Shown piece by piece: positions 37,994 through 46,704 of a stretch of DNA of 64,000 bases. The position numbers were made by a program, and so were the translations under genes. Source of the stretch: Deltaproteobacteria bacterium. GTDB taxonomy: Bacteria > Desulfobacterota > Desulfobulbia > Desulfobulbales > Desulfurivibrionaceae. The first letter of the stretch is position 1. Every line of letters starts with the position of its first letter. The notes beneath the pieces are model-generated. The model was not told the DNA's origin. It did no database searches and saw nothing but the letters and a program-made list of their open reading frames with translations. Location: positions 1 through 64,000 of the forward strand of contig JAPLJH010000092.1 of NCBI GenBank assembly GCA_026388695.1, given 5' to 3'.

Positions 37994-38398
37994 TCACGAG
38001 CCTGGATCGATACTGCCTGCATCACACAGCGCCTCGCCCAGCTTCGCAGTCATTTCCTGCAAAACATCTTGAAACTGCGCGTGGTACTGCCAGAAAACAG
38101 CGATTGCTCTCTCGCCGGTCGGCGTAAGTCTGGCCCCGCCGCCGCTCTTGCCGCCCCGGGAGGTCTCCACCAGCTTGCATCCCGCCTGGCTATTCATGGA
38201 GGCAAGAAGATCCCAGGCATGCTTGTAGGACATCTCCATGGACTTGGCCGCCTGGGCAATGGAGCCTGACTCCTTGATCCGCTCCAGCAGCACCACCCGG
38301 CCATAGCCGAGAAAGGTGCCCTCCTTGCCTTCAAGCCAGAGCCTTCCCCGCCACTGCAGAGCAGCTTCCACCTTGTCTTGCCGTGTCTTGTTTTTCAT
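37994..38398 (-). CDS. modE: ModE-type HTH regulator lacking the molybdate-binding domain
   Basis: The 134-residue protein has the LysR-like winged helix of ModE: GRLWLEGKEGTFLGYGRVVLLERIKESGSIAQAAKSMEMSYKHAWDLLASMNSQAG, then LVETSRGGKSGGGARLTPTGERAI. The MOP domains found in full ModE are absent, as in many anaerobes, so molybdate sensing must occur differently. The ATG lies only 2 bp from a ModE operator and has no Shine-Dalgarno sequence, suggesting a leaderless transcript or a start further in. It probably heads modEABC. Confidence 0.9.
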   Translation of the reverse strand: MKNKTRQDKVEAALQWRGRLWLEGKEGTFLGYGRVVLLERIKESGSIAQAAKSMEMSYKHAWDLLASMNSQAGCKLVETSRGGKSGGGARLTPTGERAIAVFWQYHAQFQDVLQEMTAKLGEALCDAGSIDPGS

Positions 38399-38400
38399 TT

Positions 38401-38424
38401 CGATATATTTAGCAGAATATATCG
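38401..38424. promoter_or_regulatory. ModE operator
   Basis: CGATATAT, 8 bp, ATATATCG is a perfect inverted repeat that fits the known ModE box (CGnTATAT-N-ATATAnCG). It ends 2 bp before the modE ATG, so ModE would block its own gene and the following modABC when molybdate is plentiful. Confidence 0.88.
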
Positions 38425-38444
38425 GTTGCGCAAGCCTTTTTGCA

Positions 38445-38492
38445 TAAAAAAGCCCGTCTGTCTCAGCCAGGGAGGGGGCGAGACAGACGGGC
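38445..38492 (-). terminator. rho-independent terminator of the porin gene
   Basis: Minus-strand GCCCGTCTGTCTC, loop of 15, GAGACAGACGGGC, then T6. The 13-bp perfect stem begins 29 bp past the porin stop. It also insulates the mod operon from the porin gene. Confidence 0.9.
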
Positions 38493-38521
38493 CAAACAGG
38501 GGAAAAGATGGGGAAACCCTG

Positions 38522-39316
38522 TTAGAACGCCATGCTCACGGAAACACCGCCATAGACAAAGCTGTCGTCATTGCCATTCTTGCTGCTGGCCTTCATGAGA
38601 TCCTGGGCGTCATTGCTCAGGGCGAAGGTATAGCTGAGCTTCGGCGCGACGGTGATGTATTTGTTCACCGGCACGGTAAGGCCCACGGACAACACTCCGT
38701 CATGGAAATTGCTGTACTTGCTGCCATCGACATTTTTATAAGGTGAGGACTCACTCGCCTTGAGGTAGCTCACCTGGGCGCCGAGATCCAAAGTGATTTC
38801 ATCTTTCACCGGGAAAGAGTGGGAAATCCCCAGGGTTGTATACCAGCCAGGATAAAAATCCGTGTCGCGGTACACGGTCAGGGTCGGCTTCAAGATGGTG
38901 TTCAGGGCAGCACTTGCAAAAAATTCCTGCGAGTCATGCGCCGAATCAAGGGAGTAGTAAATATAGCCCACGGAATAAGCCACGGGACCCATCTCCCAGC
39001 CATAGGACAAAGTCATGTCGGTTTCATTCCAGTTGTTTGTCTCATCCGCCGTTGTGGAGTACTGATTGGTGTCAAGGTTTCCCCAGAGGTTTGCGGAAAA
39101 CCCCTTGTATCCCACAGTCATGGACGGCTGCACCACAACGCTGTCCTTGCTCAATTCAAAGCCACGCCAGATATACTGGCTGTACGCGCCAACGGTCAGG
39201 TTCGCCGTGGGCTTGTCTTCCTCGGCCTCGGCAGCGAAAGCCATGCCGGAAAGCATGGAAAAGCACACCCCTGTGGCGGCAACCCCGACCAACAACTTCC
39301 TCGCGACTTTACTCAT
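38522..39316 (-). CDS. TorF-family outer membrane porin-like protein
   Basis: The 264-residue precursor has a signal peptide (MSKVARKLLVGVAATGVCFSMLSGMAFA), then alternating beta strands with aromatic girdles, and ends in Phe, the outer-membrane insertion signal. NLTVGAYSQYIWRGFELSKDSVVVQPSM at the start of the barrel is the pattern of the TIGR02001/TorF group. Substrate is unknown. AGGAGAG precedes the ATG and a terminator follows. The gene is likely a separate unit from nif and mod. Confidence 0.85.
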   Translation of the reverse strand: MSKVARKLLVGVAATGVCFSMLSGMAFAAEAEEDKPTANLTVGAYSQYIWRGFELSKDSVVVQPSMTVGYKGFSANLWGNLDTNQYSTTADETNNWNETDMTLSYGWEMGPVAYSVGYIYYSLDSAHDSQEFFASAALNTILKPTLTVYRDTDFYPGWYTTLGISHSFPVKDEITLDLGAQVSYLKASESSPYKNVDGSKYSNFHDGVLSVGLTVPVNKYITVAPKLSYTFALSNDAQDLMKASSKNGNDDSFVYGGVSVSMAF

Positions 39317-39489
39317 CTTCTCTCTCCTTTTTTACCCATTATGAAAATTACCTTTAAAGGCACAAAGCCCGTCTTCTATGTACTTCTGTGTATCCAAATT
39401 TCATGCCAACGGCAGAAAAATTCATAACTGCATGGAATTAAAGAGATTACAGCCAGGCACCACATTGTTGCAGATTACATTTTTGAATT

Positions 39490-39520
39490 ATTATACTCCG
39501 GCAAGATGACAAAAATGCAA
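39490..39520 (-). promoter_or_regulatory. possible sigma-70 promoter of the porin gene
   Basis: Minus strand TTGCAT, 19 bp, TATAAT. The -10 is perfect but the spacing is long. The leader would be about 165 nt. Confidence 0.35.
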
Positions 39521-39546
39521 TCTACAGCTGTCCTCGCTCCACCACG

Positions 39547-39798
39547 CTACTCCTTGTCCTTAACGCTACAGGTCCGCACCGAGTCGATCTTTGTCCAATC
39601 ATAGTAGGTATTGAAACTCTTGCCATCCTTGCCCTCTTCCGTAACCCGGACAAACTCCTCGCCAAGAAAAATCACCGCCTTCTCATACACCTTACCCTCG
39701 TTGATCTGCACCGACACGCCCTTACGCAGCTTGCGGGACATGGTTCCTTGCACCGGCATGGAAGAATACTCAAACACCTTTTCCCAGGTAGCCTTCAT
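39547..39798 (-). CDS. small protein downstream of nifB
   Basis: The 83-residue soluble protein is not one I recognise. It is probably beta-rich (VSVQINEGKVYEKAVIFLGEEFVRVTEEGKDGKSFNTYYDWTKIDSVRTC) with a single Cys near the end. It starts 23 bp after the nifB stop with GAGGTGACGC before the ATG, so it is likely the last gene of the nifENB operon. A role in cofactor maturation is only a guess from position. Confidence 0.65.
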   Translation of the reverse strand: MKATWEKVFEYSSMPVQGTMSRKLRKGVSVQINEGKVYEKAVIFLGEEFVRVTEEGKDGKSFNTYYDWTKIDSVRTCSVKDKE

Positions 39799-39821
39799 TG
39801 CGTCACCTCATTAATTTTTTG

Positions 39822-41096
39822 TTAAGAACACCCGCCGCCCGAGCCGACACAGCCGCCGGAGGCACAGGACTTCTTCCGTTTCTGCAGGGGCGCGACATTG
39901 GCGCCTTCGTAGATCGCCTTCACGCCGTCCACGATAAACCCGCCCATCTCCACCGGCTTTACCCCGGCCTTTTCAAGAATCCCGCGGGGCGTTTCGCCCA
40001 CGTTGCTGACCAAGATCGCACGGCAATCGTTCAGAACTCGGGCCAGAGAGGTCCAACGCTGCAAGCCACCGCTTACCTTGGGCGCAGGCCGCTCTTCCAC
40101 CCACAGATACTCGTCCCCCTTGCGCTCGTAAATCTGGAAGCGATTGGCCTCACCAAGATGCTGGTTGACCAAAACCCCCTCCATGGTGGCCACGGCCACA
40201 TAGGGCCGGATCTCCGGGGGCAGGGCCGGGAGCTGGGCGCAGGCGGAAAGACAGCCGCGCATCTCCTCGGTACGGTCCTGATCCAGCAGACCCACCGCGT
40301 CGGCCCGACAACGGGTACAGTGGCGCATCTGCGGCAGGAACTTCTCCGCCTCGGTGCGCAGCACGCCAATTTCCTCCTTGGATGGCTCACGGATCGTGCC
40401 AAAGGGAGTGCCGACATTGGGGAACATGGCCATACAGTTGAGGAGATCCGCCCCCAACTCCTGCATGGTTTCCGCCACCTTGATAATATGGTGGTCATTT
40501 ATCCCCGGAATCATAATGGAATTGATCTTCACCGTGATCCCGTGGGCCTTCAAGGATTTGACTGCCTCCAACTGCCGGGAAAGCAACAGCTCCGCCGCCT
40601 GACGGCCGTGATAGGCAACCTTGCCGTCGCGGACCCAGCTATAAATCTTGGACCCCACCTCCGGATCAACCGCATTGATAGTGATGGTCACATGGGAGAC
40701 GTTCAATTCGGCCAATTCTGGGATATAGGGGCCGATGGCCAACCCGTTGCTGGCCAGACAGAGGATCATCTGCGGGTAATTTTTATTGATTAAGCGCATG
40801 GTTTCCATGGTCGCCTCACCATTCGCAAAGGGATCGCCAGGTCCGGCAATGCCGGCCACGGTGATGCGCGGCTCCTTTTCCAGAACCTTGCCCATGTACA
40901 CCAGGGCCTGCTCGGGGGTTAGGATAGTACTGGTCACCCCGGGCCGCGACTCGTTGACGCAGTCGTACTTGCGGTCGCAATAATTGCATTTGATATTGCA
41001 GTTCGGCGCCACCGGCAGGTGGACGCGACCGGCCTGCCCTTTCATGGCCGGGTTGAAACAGGGGTGTTTGCTCAGGTCTTTGTGGATTTCGTGCAT
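39822..41096 (-). CDS. nifB: FeMo-cofactor biosynthesis radical SAM protein NifB
   Basis: Radical SAM enzyme that inserts the carbide and fuses Fe-S units to form NifB-co. The 424 residues have the SAM cluster motif C33-x3-C37-x2-C40 in PNCNIKCNYCDRKYDC, GIAGPGDPFANGEAT, LCLASNGLAI, MIPGINDHHI and the further ligand motif HCTRCRADAVGLL. A C-terminal NifX/NafY-like domain (YVAVATMEGVLVNQHLGEANRFQIYE) binds the product. The protein ends in a Cys/Gly-rich tail (CASGGCVGSGGGCS). It is third in the nifE-nifN-nifB transcript. Confidence 0.98.
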   Translation of the reverse strand: MHEIHKDLSKHPCFNPAMKGQAGRVHLPVAPNCNIKCNYCDRKYDCVNESRPGVTSTILTPEQALVYMGKVLEKEPRITVAGIAGPGDPFANGEATMETMRLINKNYPQMILCLASNGLAIGPYIPELAELNVSHVTITINAVDPEVGSKIYSWVRDGKVAYHGRQAAELLLSRQLEAVKSLKAHGITVKINSIMIPGINDHHIIKVAETMQELGADLLNCMAMFPNVGTPFGTIREPSKEEIGVLRTEAEKFLPQMRHCTRCRADAVGLLDQDRTEEMRGCLSACAQLPALPPEIRPYVAVATMEGVLVNQHLGEANRFQIYERKGDEYLWVEERPAPKVSGGLQRWTSLARVLNDCRAILVSNVGETPRGILEKAGVKPVEMGGFIVDGVKAIYEGANVAPLQKRKKSCASGGCVGSGGGCS

Positions 41097-41128
41097 GACT
41101 CTCTCCCTTATTGATAGCTGTAAGCCTT

Positions 41129-41162
41129 CAGTTATCAGCTCAAGGCTGACCGCTGATAACTG
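41129..41162. repeat. hairpin between nifN and nifB
   Basis: CAGTTATCAGC and GCTGATAACTG, a perfect 11-bp stem with a 12-nt loop, 8 bp past the nifN stop on the minus strand. There is no T-tract, so RNA processing or stability control is more likely than full termination. Confidence 0.6.
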
Positions 41163-41170
41163 CTTTATTT

Positions 41171-42529
41171 TTACATGTAGCTGTAGCCGACCTCGGAACC
41201 GTCCTGCTTGACCGCGATCATGGCATTGGCGATCAGATCGAAGAGCTGCTGCGCCCCGTGGTAGCCGATGTGCAGGAGCCGCTGGCCGCCGACCCGGTCG
41301 TGGATGGGAAAACCCACCCGGATGAGCGGAATGCCCAAACCCCGCGCCAGGGCATAGCCCTTGCTGTGGCCGAGGAAAAAATCCGGCTTCAGCTCCGCGG
41401 CCAATTCGCCTATCTCATGGAAATCCATGCCCTCATGTATCCGGGGCATTTCAACGGCAAATCCCTCCACCGCCTTTTCGATGGCCTTGATAAAGCAACC
41501 GCTGGTGCCGCCCGAGGCGCACACCACCGGTTGCACCCCGATCTCGGCAAGAAACGAGGTCAAGCCGATAACCAGATCCTCTTCGCCGTAGACCACGGCC
41601 CGTTTGCCGAACACATATTTATGACCGTCCACCAGGCTGTCCACCAAGCGGCCCCTTGCCATGGCGTACTTCTCCGGCATGGGGTTGTCTGAAAGATCGC
41701 TCAGCACCTCGAAGAACCGGTCCGTTTCCCTGATACCCACCGGCATGCCCAAACGGTGCAGGGGCACGTTGTAAGTCTTTTCAAGATGCTTGCCCCCGGA
41801 GAGCTGATCCGGCAGGGTATAGCCAAAATCCACCGTCGCCTTGGCCCCGCTCATCGCCTGAATATCCGTAATCTTTGTCCCGCCCGTGGGAATCAGGGGA
41901 TAATCCCGCAAGGCCGGACCATCGAGGGTTTCTGAAAAATCAGGCAGCACGGTGGCGAGCAGGCCGCAATCCGCAACAATCTCCTTGAGGCTCCTGAGAT
42001 CAGCAGCCGAGAGAAAGCCTGGCAGAATATTCACCGTGCCGTTCGGTTCTGCCGCCTCGGTCAACTGCTCGACCAAGGCCCTCACCGCCGCATGAAATCC
42101 CTCCATGTGGGTGCCAGAATAGCTCGGGGTGGAAACCTGCACCAACAACGGGCCGCCATCCTGCATAAACTCCTGGCGATACTCGAAGAGGAGCCTCTTC
42201 ACATCGTCGCCGATGGTTTCGGTGAGGCAGGTGGTGGCTATGCCGATGAGTGCGGGGTGGTATTTCTCCGTCACGTTTTTCAGGCCCAGCTTCAGGTTCG
42301 CCCCGCCGCCGTAGACCGCGTTCTTCTCCCCCAGCGAGGAGGAGGCGATGTCGATGGGCTCGTTGAAATGGCTGATGATGTAGCGCCGCATATAGGTGGC
42401 GCACCCCTGGGAGCCGTGGAGAAAAGGCACCGCCCCTTCCACACCCCGAAAGGCGAGACTGGCGCCCAGCGGCTTGCACAGCTTGCAGGCATTGGTGGTG
42501 GAGACATACTGGGGGGGCATCTTAGTCAT
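41171..42529 (-). CDS. nifN: FeMo-cofactor scaffold subunit NifN
   Basis: Beta-type subunit of the NifEN scaffold where NifB-co is matured to FeMo-co. The 452 residues begin MTKMPPQYVSTTNACKLCKPLGASLAFRGVEGAVPFLHGSQGCATYMRRY and contain TTCLTETIGDDV and STPSYSGTHMEGF, as in the NifK/NifN group. The ATG at 42529 (GGAGGT 5 bp upstream) overlaps the nifE stop by 8 nt. The listed start at 42568 is less likely. Confidence 0.96.
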   Translation of the reverse strand: MTKMPPQYVSTTNACKLCKPLGASLAFRGVEGAVPFLHGSQGCATYMRRYIISHFNEPIDIASSSLGEKNAVYGGGANLKLGLKNVTEKYHPALIGIATTCLTETIGDDVKRLLFEYRQEFMQDGGPLLVQVSTPSYSGTHMEGFHAAVRALVEQLTEAAEPNGTVNILPGFLSAADLRSLKEIVADCGLLATVLPDFSETLDGPALRDYPLIPTGGTKITDIQAMSGAKATVDFGYTLPDQLSGGKHLEKTYNVPLHRLGMPVGIRETDRFFEVLSDLSDNPMPEKYAMARGRLVDSLVDGHKYVFGKRAVVYGEEDLVIGLTSFLAEIGVQPVVCASGGTSGCFIKAIEKAVEGFAVEMPRIHEGMDFHEIGELAAELKPDFFLGHSKGYALARGLGIPLIRVGFPIHDRVGGQRLLHIGYHGAQQLFDLIANAMIAVKQDGSEVGYSYM

Positions 42530-43886
42530 TGGGCACCTCCTGTACGGTTTCTGCTTTCCTTGGCACAAATCGCCACACCGGGCTCATCACCGAGCCGTAT
42601 ACTTCCTTGGCAAAGTTGAGCATGCCGATAAATCCGGCCAGCATCTCCTTGCGCTCGTGGTTATGGTCGCAAAAGGCAACGCCCAGCTTATAAGCAATGG
42701 GCCGTTCCTTGACCCCGCCCACAAAGATGTCCACATCCTTTTCCTGGAGAAAGGCAGAAAGCTCCAGAGGGTTGGAATCATCGACGATGATGGTGCCGGG
42801 ATCGGTGATCGCGGCGAGCTCTTCGTAATCCTCCGGGGTCCCGGTCTGGGAGCCGACCATAACCACCTGCATGCCGATGGTGCGGAAGGCCTTGACCAAG
42901 GAAAATGCCTTGAAAGCGCCGCCCACATAGATGGCCGCCCGCTTACCAGCCAGGGCCTGCCGGTAACGCATGAGCTCCGGCATGATCAGCGAAAGCTCCT
43001 CCTTGACCAGTTCCCTGGTGCGGCGCATCATCTCTTCATCCTTGAAAAACTCGGCCACCGCATAGAGCGACTCGGCCATGTCTTCCACGCCGAAATAGGA
43101 AACCCGCAGCGAGGGAATGGAATAGTCCTTCTCCATCATCTTGGCCAGATCCATGGTGGAACCGGAGCACTGCACCACGTTAAGCGCCGCGCCGTGGGCC
43201 CGCTGGATATCTCCCACCCGGCCGTCGCCGGTGATGTTGGCCACCACCTCGACGCCCATCCGACTAAAATATTCGCGGATCAGCCAGATCTCTCCGGCCA
43301 GGTTGAAATCGCCCAGAATGTTGAGGCTGTATTTGGAGATGCCGCTGGTGTCGCCCATGCCCACCAACTGGCGCATGGCATTGCAGGCGGCCTTGTAGCC
43401 TTCCCGCTTGTTGCCCTTGAACCCCTCCGACTGCACGGGCAGGACCGGGATACCCTTTTCCTCGCTCACCCTGCGGCACACCGCCTGCATGTCATCGCCG
43501 ATGATCCCGACGATGCAGGTGGAATAGACAAAAGCCGCCTTGGGGCTATGGCGGTCGATGAGTTCAACCAGAGCGTTGTAGAGTTTTTTTTCGCCGCCAA
43601 AGATGACGTCGATCTCCTGCATGTCCGTGGAAAAGCTCAACCGGTGCAGTTCCGGTCCGGAGGACAAGGCGCCCCGGATATCCCAGGTGTAGACCGCGCA
43701 ACCGATGGGCCCATGCACCAAATGCAGGGCGTCGGCAATGGGATAAAGCACCACCCGCGAACCGCAGAAGACACAGGCCCGCTGGCTCACCGCCCCGGCC
43801 AGGCTGTCCTTATTGCAGTCCATGACAAAGGGGGCTTCCCCGGTGCGGTGTATCGAATCCTGTCGTTCCTGCAACGCTGCTTCCAT
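42522..43886 (-). CDS. nifE: FeMo-cofactor scaffold subunit NifE
   Basis: Alpha-type subunit of NifEN. The 454 residues have RACVFCGSRVVLYPIADALHLVHGPIGCAVYTWDIRG with Cys ligands for the permanent cluster, STDMQEIDVIFGGEKKLYNAL, STCIVGIIGDDM and SEGFKGNKREGYKAACNAM. The start MEAALQERQ at 43886 is preferred; the listed ATG at 43943 lies inside the sigma-54 promoter. It is the first gene of nifENB. Confidence 0.96.
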   Translation of the reverse strand: MEAALQERQDSIHRTGEAPFVMDCNKDSLAGAVSQRACVFCGSRVVLYPIADALHLVHGPIGCAVYTWDIRGALSSGPELHRLSFSTDMQEIDVIFGGEKKLYNALVELIDRHSPKAAFVYSTCIVGIIGDDMQAVCRRVSEEKGIPVLPVQSEGFKGNKREGYKAACNAMRQLVGMGDTSGISKYSLNILGDFNLAGEIWLIREYFSRMGVEVVANITGDGRVGDIQRAHGAALNVVQCSGSTMDLAKMMEKDYSIPSLRVSYFGVEDMAESLYAVAEFFKDEEMMRRTRELVKEELSLIMPELMRYRQALAGKRAAIYVGGAFKAFSLVKAFRTIGMQVVMVGSQTGTPEDYEELAAITDPGTIIVDDSNPLELSAFLQEKDVDIFVGGVKERPIAYKLGVAFCDHNHERKEMLAGFIGMLNFAKEVYGSVMSPVWRFVPRKAETVQEVPND

Positions 43887-43926
43887 GGCTTCCGTGCTCC
43901 TGTGTGATGATTTACAAAGGAGTAAG

Positions 43927-43942
43927 AGCAAGGGGTATGCCA
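43927..43942 (-). promoter_or_regulatory. sigma-54 promoter of nifENB
   Basis: Minus strand TGGCATACCCCTTGCT shows GG and GC exactly 10 bp apart (-24/-12). It closely matches the nifH promoter of this same window (TGGCACACCCCTTGCG). The AT-rich stretch upstream could bind IHF. Confidence 0.85.
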
Positions 43943-44039
43943 AACAGGATAATTAATATTTTATTGTATGATTACTTGCCGTTAAGAATTTGCAGCTTCA
44001 TGCGTTGAAGCGGAAGGGGGCCAGGACCAAGGAGGGTTG

Positions 44040-44055
44040 TGTAAGCTTTGCGACA
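44040..44055. promoter_or_regulatory. NifA upstream activator site for nifE
   Basis: TGT-N10-ACA (TGTAAGCTTTGCGACA), 98 bp upstream of the -24 element. The spacing to the promoter equals that at nifH. Confidence 0.75.
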
Positions 44056-44069
44056 AAAAAGAAGGGGCC

Positions 44070-44096
44070 GGACATTTTTGTCGGCCCTCTGGGGGA
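44070..44096 (+). repeat. 27-bp dispersed repeat, copy 1
   Basis: GGACATTTTTGTCGGCCCTCTGGGGGA; it recurs at 47471-47496 with one base missing. Here the flanking GGGGCC adds a hairpin (GGGCCGGACA with TGTCGGCCC). It lies upstream of the NifA site. Confidence 0.7.
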
Positions 44097-44135
44097 GGGT
44101 GCGGAACAACAAAGAATAACTGTATTTTTCGAGGC

Positions 44136-44169
44136 GCCCGGCTGTCTTCAACGCAAAAGACAGCCGGGC
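44136..44169. repeat. hairpin after the EF-hand gene
   Basis: GCCCGGCTGTCTT and AAGACAGCCGGGC, a perfect 13-bp stem with an 8-nt loop, 14 bp past the EF-hand gene stop. No T-tract follows directly; it may still end that transcript. Confidence 0.6.
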
Positions 44170-44183
44170 CACAGGGAAGTCGT

Positions 44184-45071
44184 TCAGGCCGTAACGTCCA
44201 GCAGGGAAGTCGAAGATTTTGATTCTTCCTTGCTGAGTTTTGTCAATTGCTCCAGCATGAGTTGTAACAAATCAATTTGTTTCTGGCTGGAACTCTTGGT
44301 ACCTGAAGATTTCGTTTCTGAGTCATCGCTGGATATTGCCATGGCCATGTCTCCCGGGGGAGGTGGCGGGGCAAAGCCGCTTTTGTCCATAAACGACTTC
44401 AGCTCGTCGGTATTGAGTGAACCGTCGCTGTCGCTGTCGGCCGCAGCAAAGGTGTCATTGCTGACGGTAATGGACTGGCCGGTCATCTTCTGCATCTTCT
44501 CAGCCATGGCTGTCAGTTCATCCTTGGAAATACCACCGCTGCCATCCGAATCCACCTTCTTAAAAAAGTCCTGCGGCCCATGATGGCTGCCACCGTTGCC
44601 AATCGATGCCGTGTCCGAGGAGGCACCTTGATCGCCGGACCCAGACTGCAACTGCTCCAGCAGCTTTTGCAGGCCAGCAATCAGGGAAGAAAGGGCGTCC
44701 CCGCCGGAATTGGCGGCATAGGCCGCTGCTGCCTTATCCTTCGAAGGCGGTGCTGCCCCCATCTCTCCCGATCCTCCCATCTCACCTGGAGGGCCAAAGC
44801 CGTTGCTCTTCATGAGATTCATCATCTCATTTTCACTCAACGTACCACTGCCATCGGAGTCGTAATTTTTAAAAGAGGTGTCGTCCACCGCGAGGGTCTT
44901 TCCGGTCTTGCTGTTGATGTCCTCTGCCAACGTCTTCAACTCGGCCTGGGAGACCCCTCCGCTGCTGTCTAAGTCTACCTTCTTGAATAAATCTTGCGGC
45001 CCCTGCCGCTGTTGCATGGCTTGCATAGCCTGCATGGCGTAACTGCTGGAACTGCCGATACTGCTTACCAT
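44184..45071 (-). CDS. EF-hand calcium-binding protein with four loops
   Basis: The 295-residue protein has four canonical EF-hand loops: DLDSSGGVSQAE, DSDGSGTLSENE, DSDGSGGISKDE and DSDSDGSLNTDE, arranged as two pairs joined by a Gly/Ser/Ala-rich linker with a leucine-rich helix (LSSLIAGLQKLLEQLQSG). The same helix style recurs at the end (LLQLMLEQLTKLSKEE), so the protein looks like an internal duplication. No clear signal peptide. The ATG at 45071 has AGGAGG upstream; the listed start at 45200 does not. It is transcribed divergently from baeS-like genes. Confidence 0.85.
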   Translation of the reverse strand: MVSSIGSSSSYAMQAMQAMQQRQGPQDLFKKVDLDSSGGVSQAELKTLAEDINSKTGKTLAVDDTSFKNYDSDGSGTLSENEMMNLMKSNGFGPPGEMGGSGEMGAAPPSKDKAAAAYAANSGGDALSSLIAGLQKLLEQLQSGSGDQGASSDTASIGNGGSHHGPQDFFKKVDSDGSGGISKDELTAMAEKMQKMTGQSITVSNDTFAAADSDSDGSLNTDELKSFMDKSGFAPPPPPGDMAMAISSDDSETKSSGTKSSSQKQIDLLQLMLEQLTKLSKEESKSSTSLLDVTA

Positions 45072-45261
45072 AATCTGTCCTCCTGCATGGAATTTGGTGA
45101 TGCATACGAGATGCGCCTGATTTCCATATCGGTTGAAGGCCAGCACAACAATGTGGAAAGAATAAGGAAAGGAACCCGCACGAGCCAAATGCCCATGCAC
45201 GAATGCCGCTGGTTATGATACAGATAAAACTGAAACCAACCTGTTACGGAGGAAAATTGGC

Positions 45262-46704
45262 ATGAAGATCAGCATTACCCACAGGCTCTTCTTGGCGATC
45301 ATTTTGGCGGCTGGCATGGCAGTGATCAGTTTGGTCCTTATCATGCAGTTGAGCATGAGGCAGGGATTCCTGCGCTACATCAACACCATGGAAAAAACGG
45401 GTGTTTCCCGGTTGGCCGCCTCACTACAGGAGGGCTATCGCCCTGAATATGGCTGGGAGTTCGTGCTGCACAATCCAGCCCTGTGGCATCGGCTGGTTAT
45501 TGCCTCCATGCCTCTGGGTGGCCCACCTCCTCCACCGGGAGTCCCGGCTGACCCTTCGCCGAACCTCGAGATCGAAGGACCGCCATCCAGGCCACTCCAG
45601 CCACATCTGGCCCCCCATTTTGTTCATCGTCTTTTCCTTCTTGATGCGGACAAAAAGGTGCTGATTAGCCGGGTTGAAATCCCCGTTGGAAGTGAAGCAA
45701 CACCCTTGCTCCATCAGGGCAAGATCGTTGGGTACGTGGGGATGATGCCCCGCGAGGAGATGTCCGAACCCCATCAGGCGCGTTTCATCAAGGAACAATC
45801 CCTAGCTTTCGCCATGGTGGCGGGTGTTGTCCTCCTGTTGGCCACCGGGCTCTCGCTGCTTCTCTCCAAACGGCTGGTCCGCCCGCTACGCGGCCTGGCT
45901 GCGGCGACACGCCAACTGGCCGCAGGGAAGTTCGCCACCAGGGTGGAAGTGGTCTCTGCCGACGAACTGGGACAGTTGGCCGACAATTTTAATACCTTGG
46001 CCATGACCTTGGAAAAGAACGAGCAGGCCCGTCAGCAATGGGTGGCGGACATCTCCCATGAGTTGCGCACACCGGTGGCGATCCTGCGAGGCGAGATCGA
46101 AGCCCTTCAGGACGGCATCCGCCAACCAGATTCCGACTCGCTCCGCTCCCTGCACGGGGAAGTACTCCGCCTCACCCGCCTGGTGGATGATCTATACCAG
46201 TTGACCATGTCCGATCTTGGGGCGCTTACCTACCAGAAGGAAAAACTGGATATCATCGGCCTGCTCAAGGAAACGGTCGCCAGCCATGACACTAAATTCT
46301 CCGACAAAGGGATCACGCTCACCAGCACTCTCCCTACAGAAAACACTGTGGAAATACTCGGGGATGCCGAACGATTGTATCAACTTTTCGCCAACCTGCT
46401 CGACAACTCGCTGAAGTACACCAACGCCGGAGGAGAACTACGCATAGGCACGACCTGCCATGAGCGCACCGTGACCATCGATTTTCGGGACTCCGCCCCC
46501 GGGGTTGCCGGTGCGGATATAGGCCGGCTGTTCGAGCGCCTCTACCGGGTGGAGGCATCCCGTAACCGCGCGACCGGCGGCGCTGGCCTCGGTCTGGCCA
46601 TCTGCCAGAACATCGTCGAGGCCCACCAGGGAAAGATCTCGGCACAATCCTCCCCCTTGGGCGGTCTCTGGGTTCAAGTCGAGCTGCCGAGGACGAAATG
46701 CTAA
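45262..46704 (+). CDS. baeS: BaeS-like sensor histidine kinase
   Basis: Envelope-stress-type kinase of 480 residues: membrane helix 1 (about 9-30), periplasmic loop of about 140 residues containing a Pro-rich insert (GGPPPPPGVPADPSP), membrane helix 2 (about 176-198), HAMP, HisKA with SHELRTPVAILRGEIEALQDG, and HATPase with N-box NLLDNSLKYTN and G2 GGAGLGLAI. It best matches BaeS. Its stop overlaps the start of the regulator by 7 nt. The cognate targets cannot be read from the sequence. Confidence 0.9.
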   Translation: MKISITHRLFLAIILAAGMAVISLVLIMQLSMRQGFLRYINTMEKTGVSRLAASLQEGYRPEYGWEFVLHNPALWHRLVIASMPLGGPPPPPGVPADPSPNLEIEGPPSRPLQPHLAPHFVHRLFLLDADKKVLISRVEIPVGSEATPLLHQGKIVGYVGMMPREEMSEPHQARFIKEQSLAFAMVAGVVLLLATGLSLLLSKRLVRPLRGLAAATRQLAAGKFATRVEVVSADELGQLADNFNTLAMTLEKNEQARQQWVADISHELRTPVAILRGEIEALQDGIRQPDSDSLRSLHGEVLRLTRLVDDLYQLTMSDLGALTYQKEKLDIIGLLKETVASHDTKFSDKGITLTSTLPTENTVEILGDAERLYQLFANLLDNSLKYTNAGGELRIGTTCHERTVTIDFRDSAPGVAGADIGRLFERLYRVEASRNRATGGAGLGLAICQNIVEAHQGKISAQSSPLGGLWVQVELPRTKC

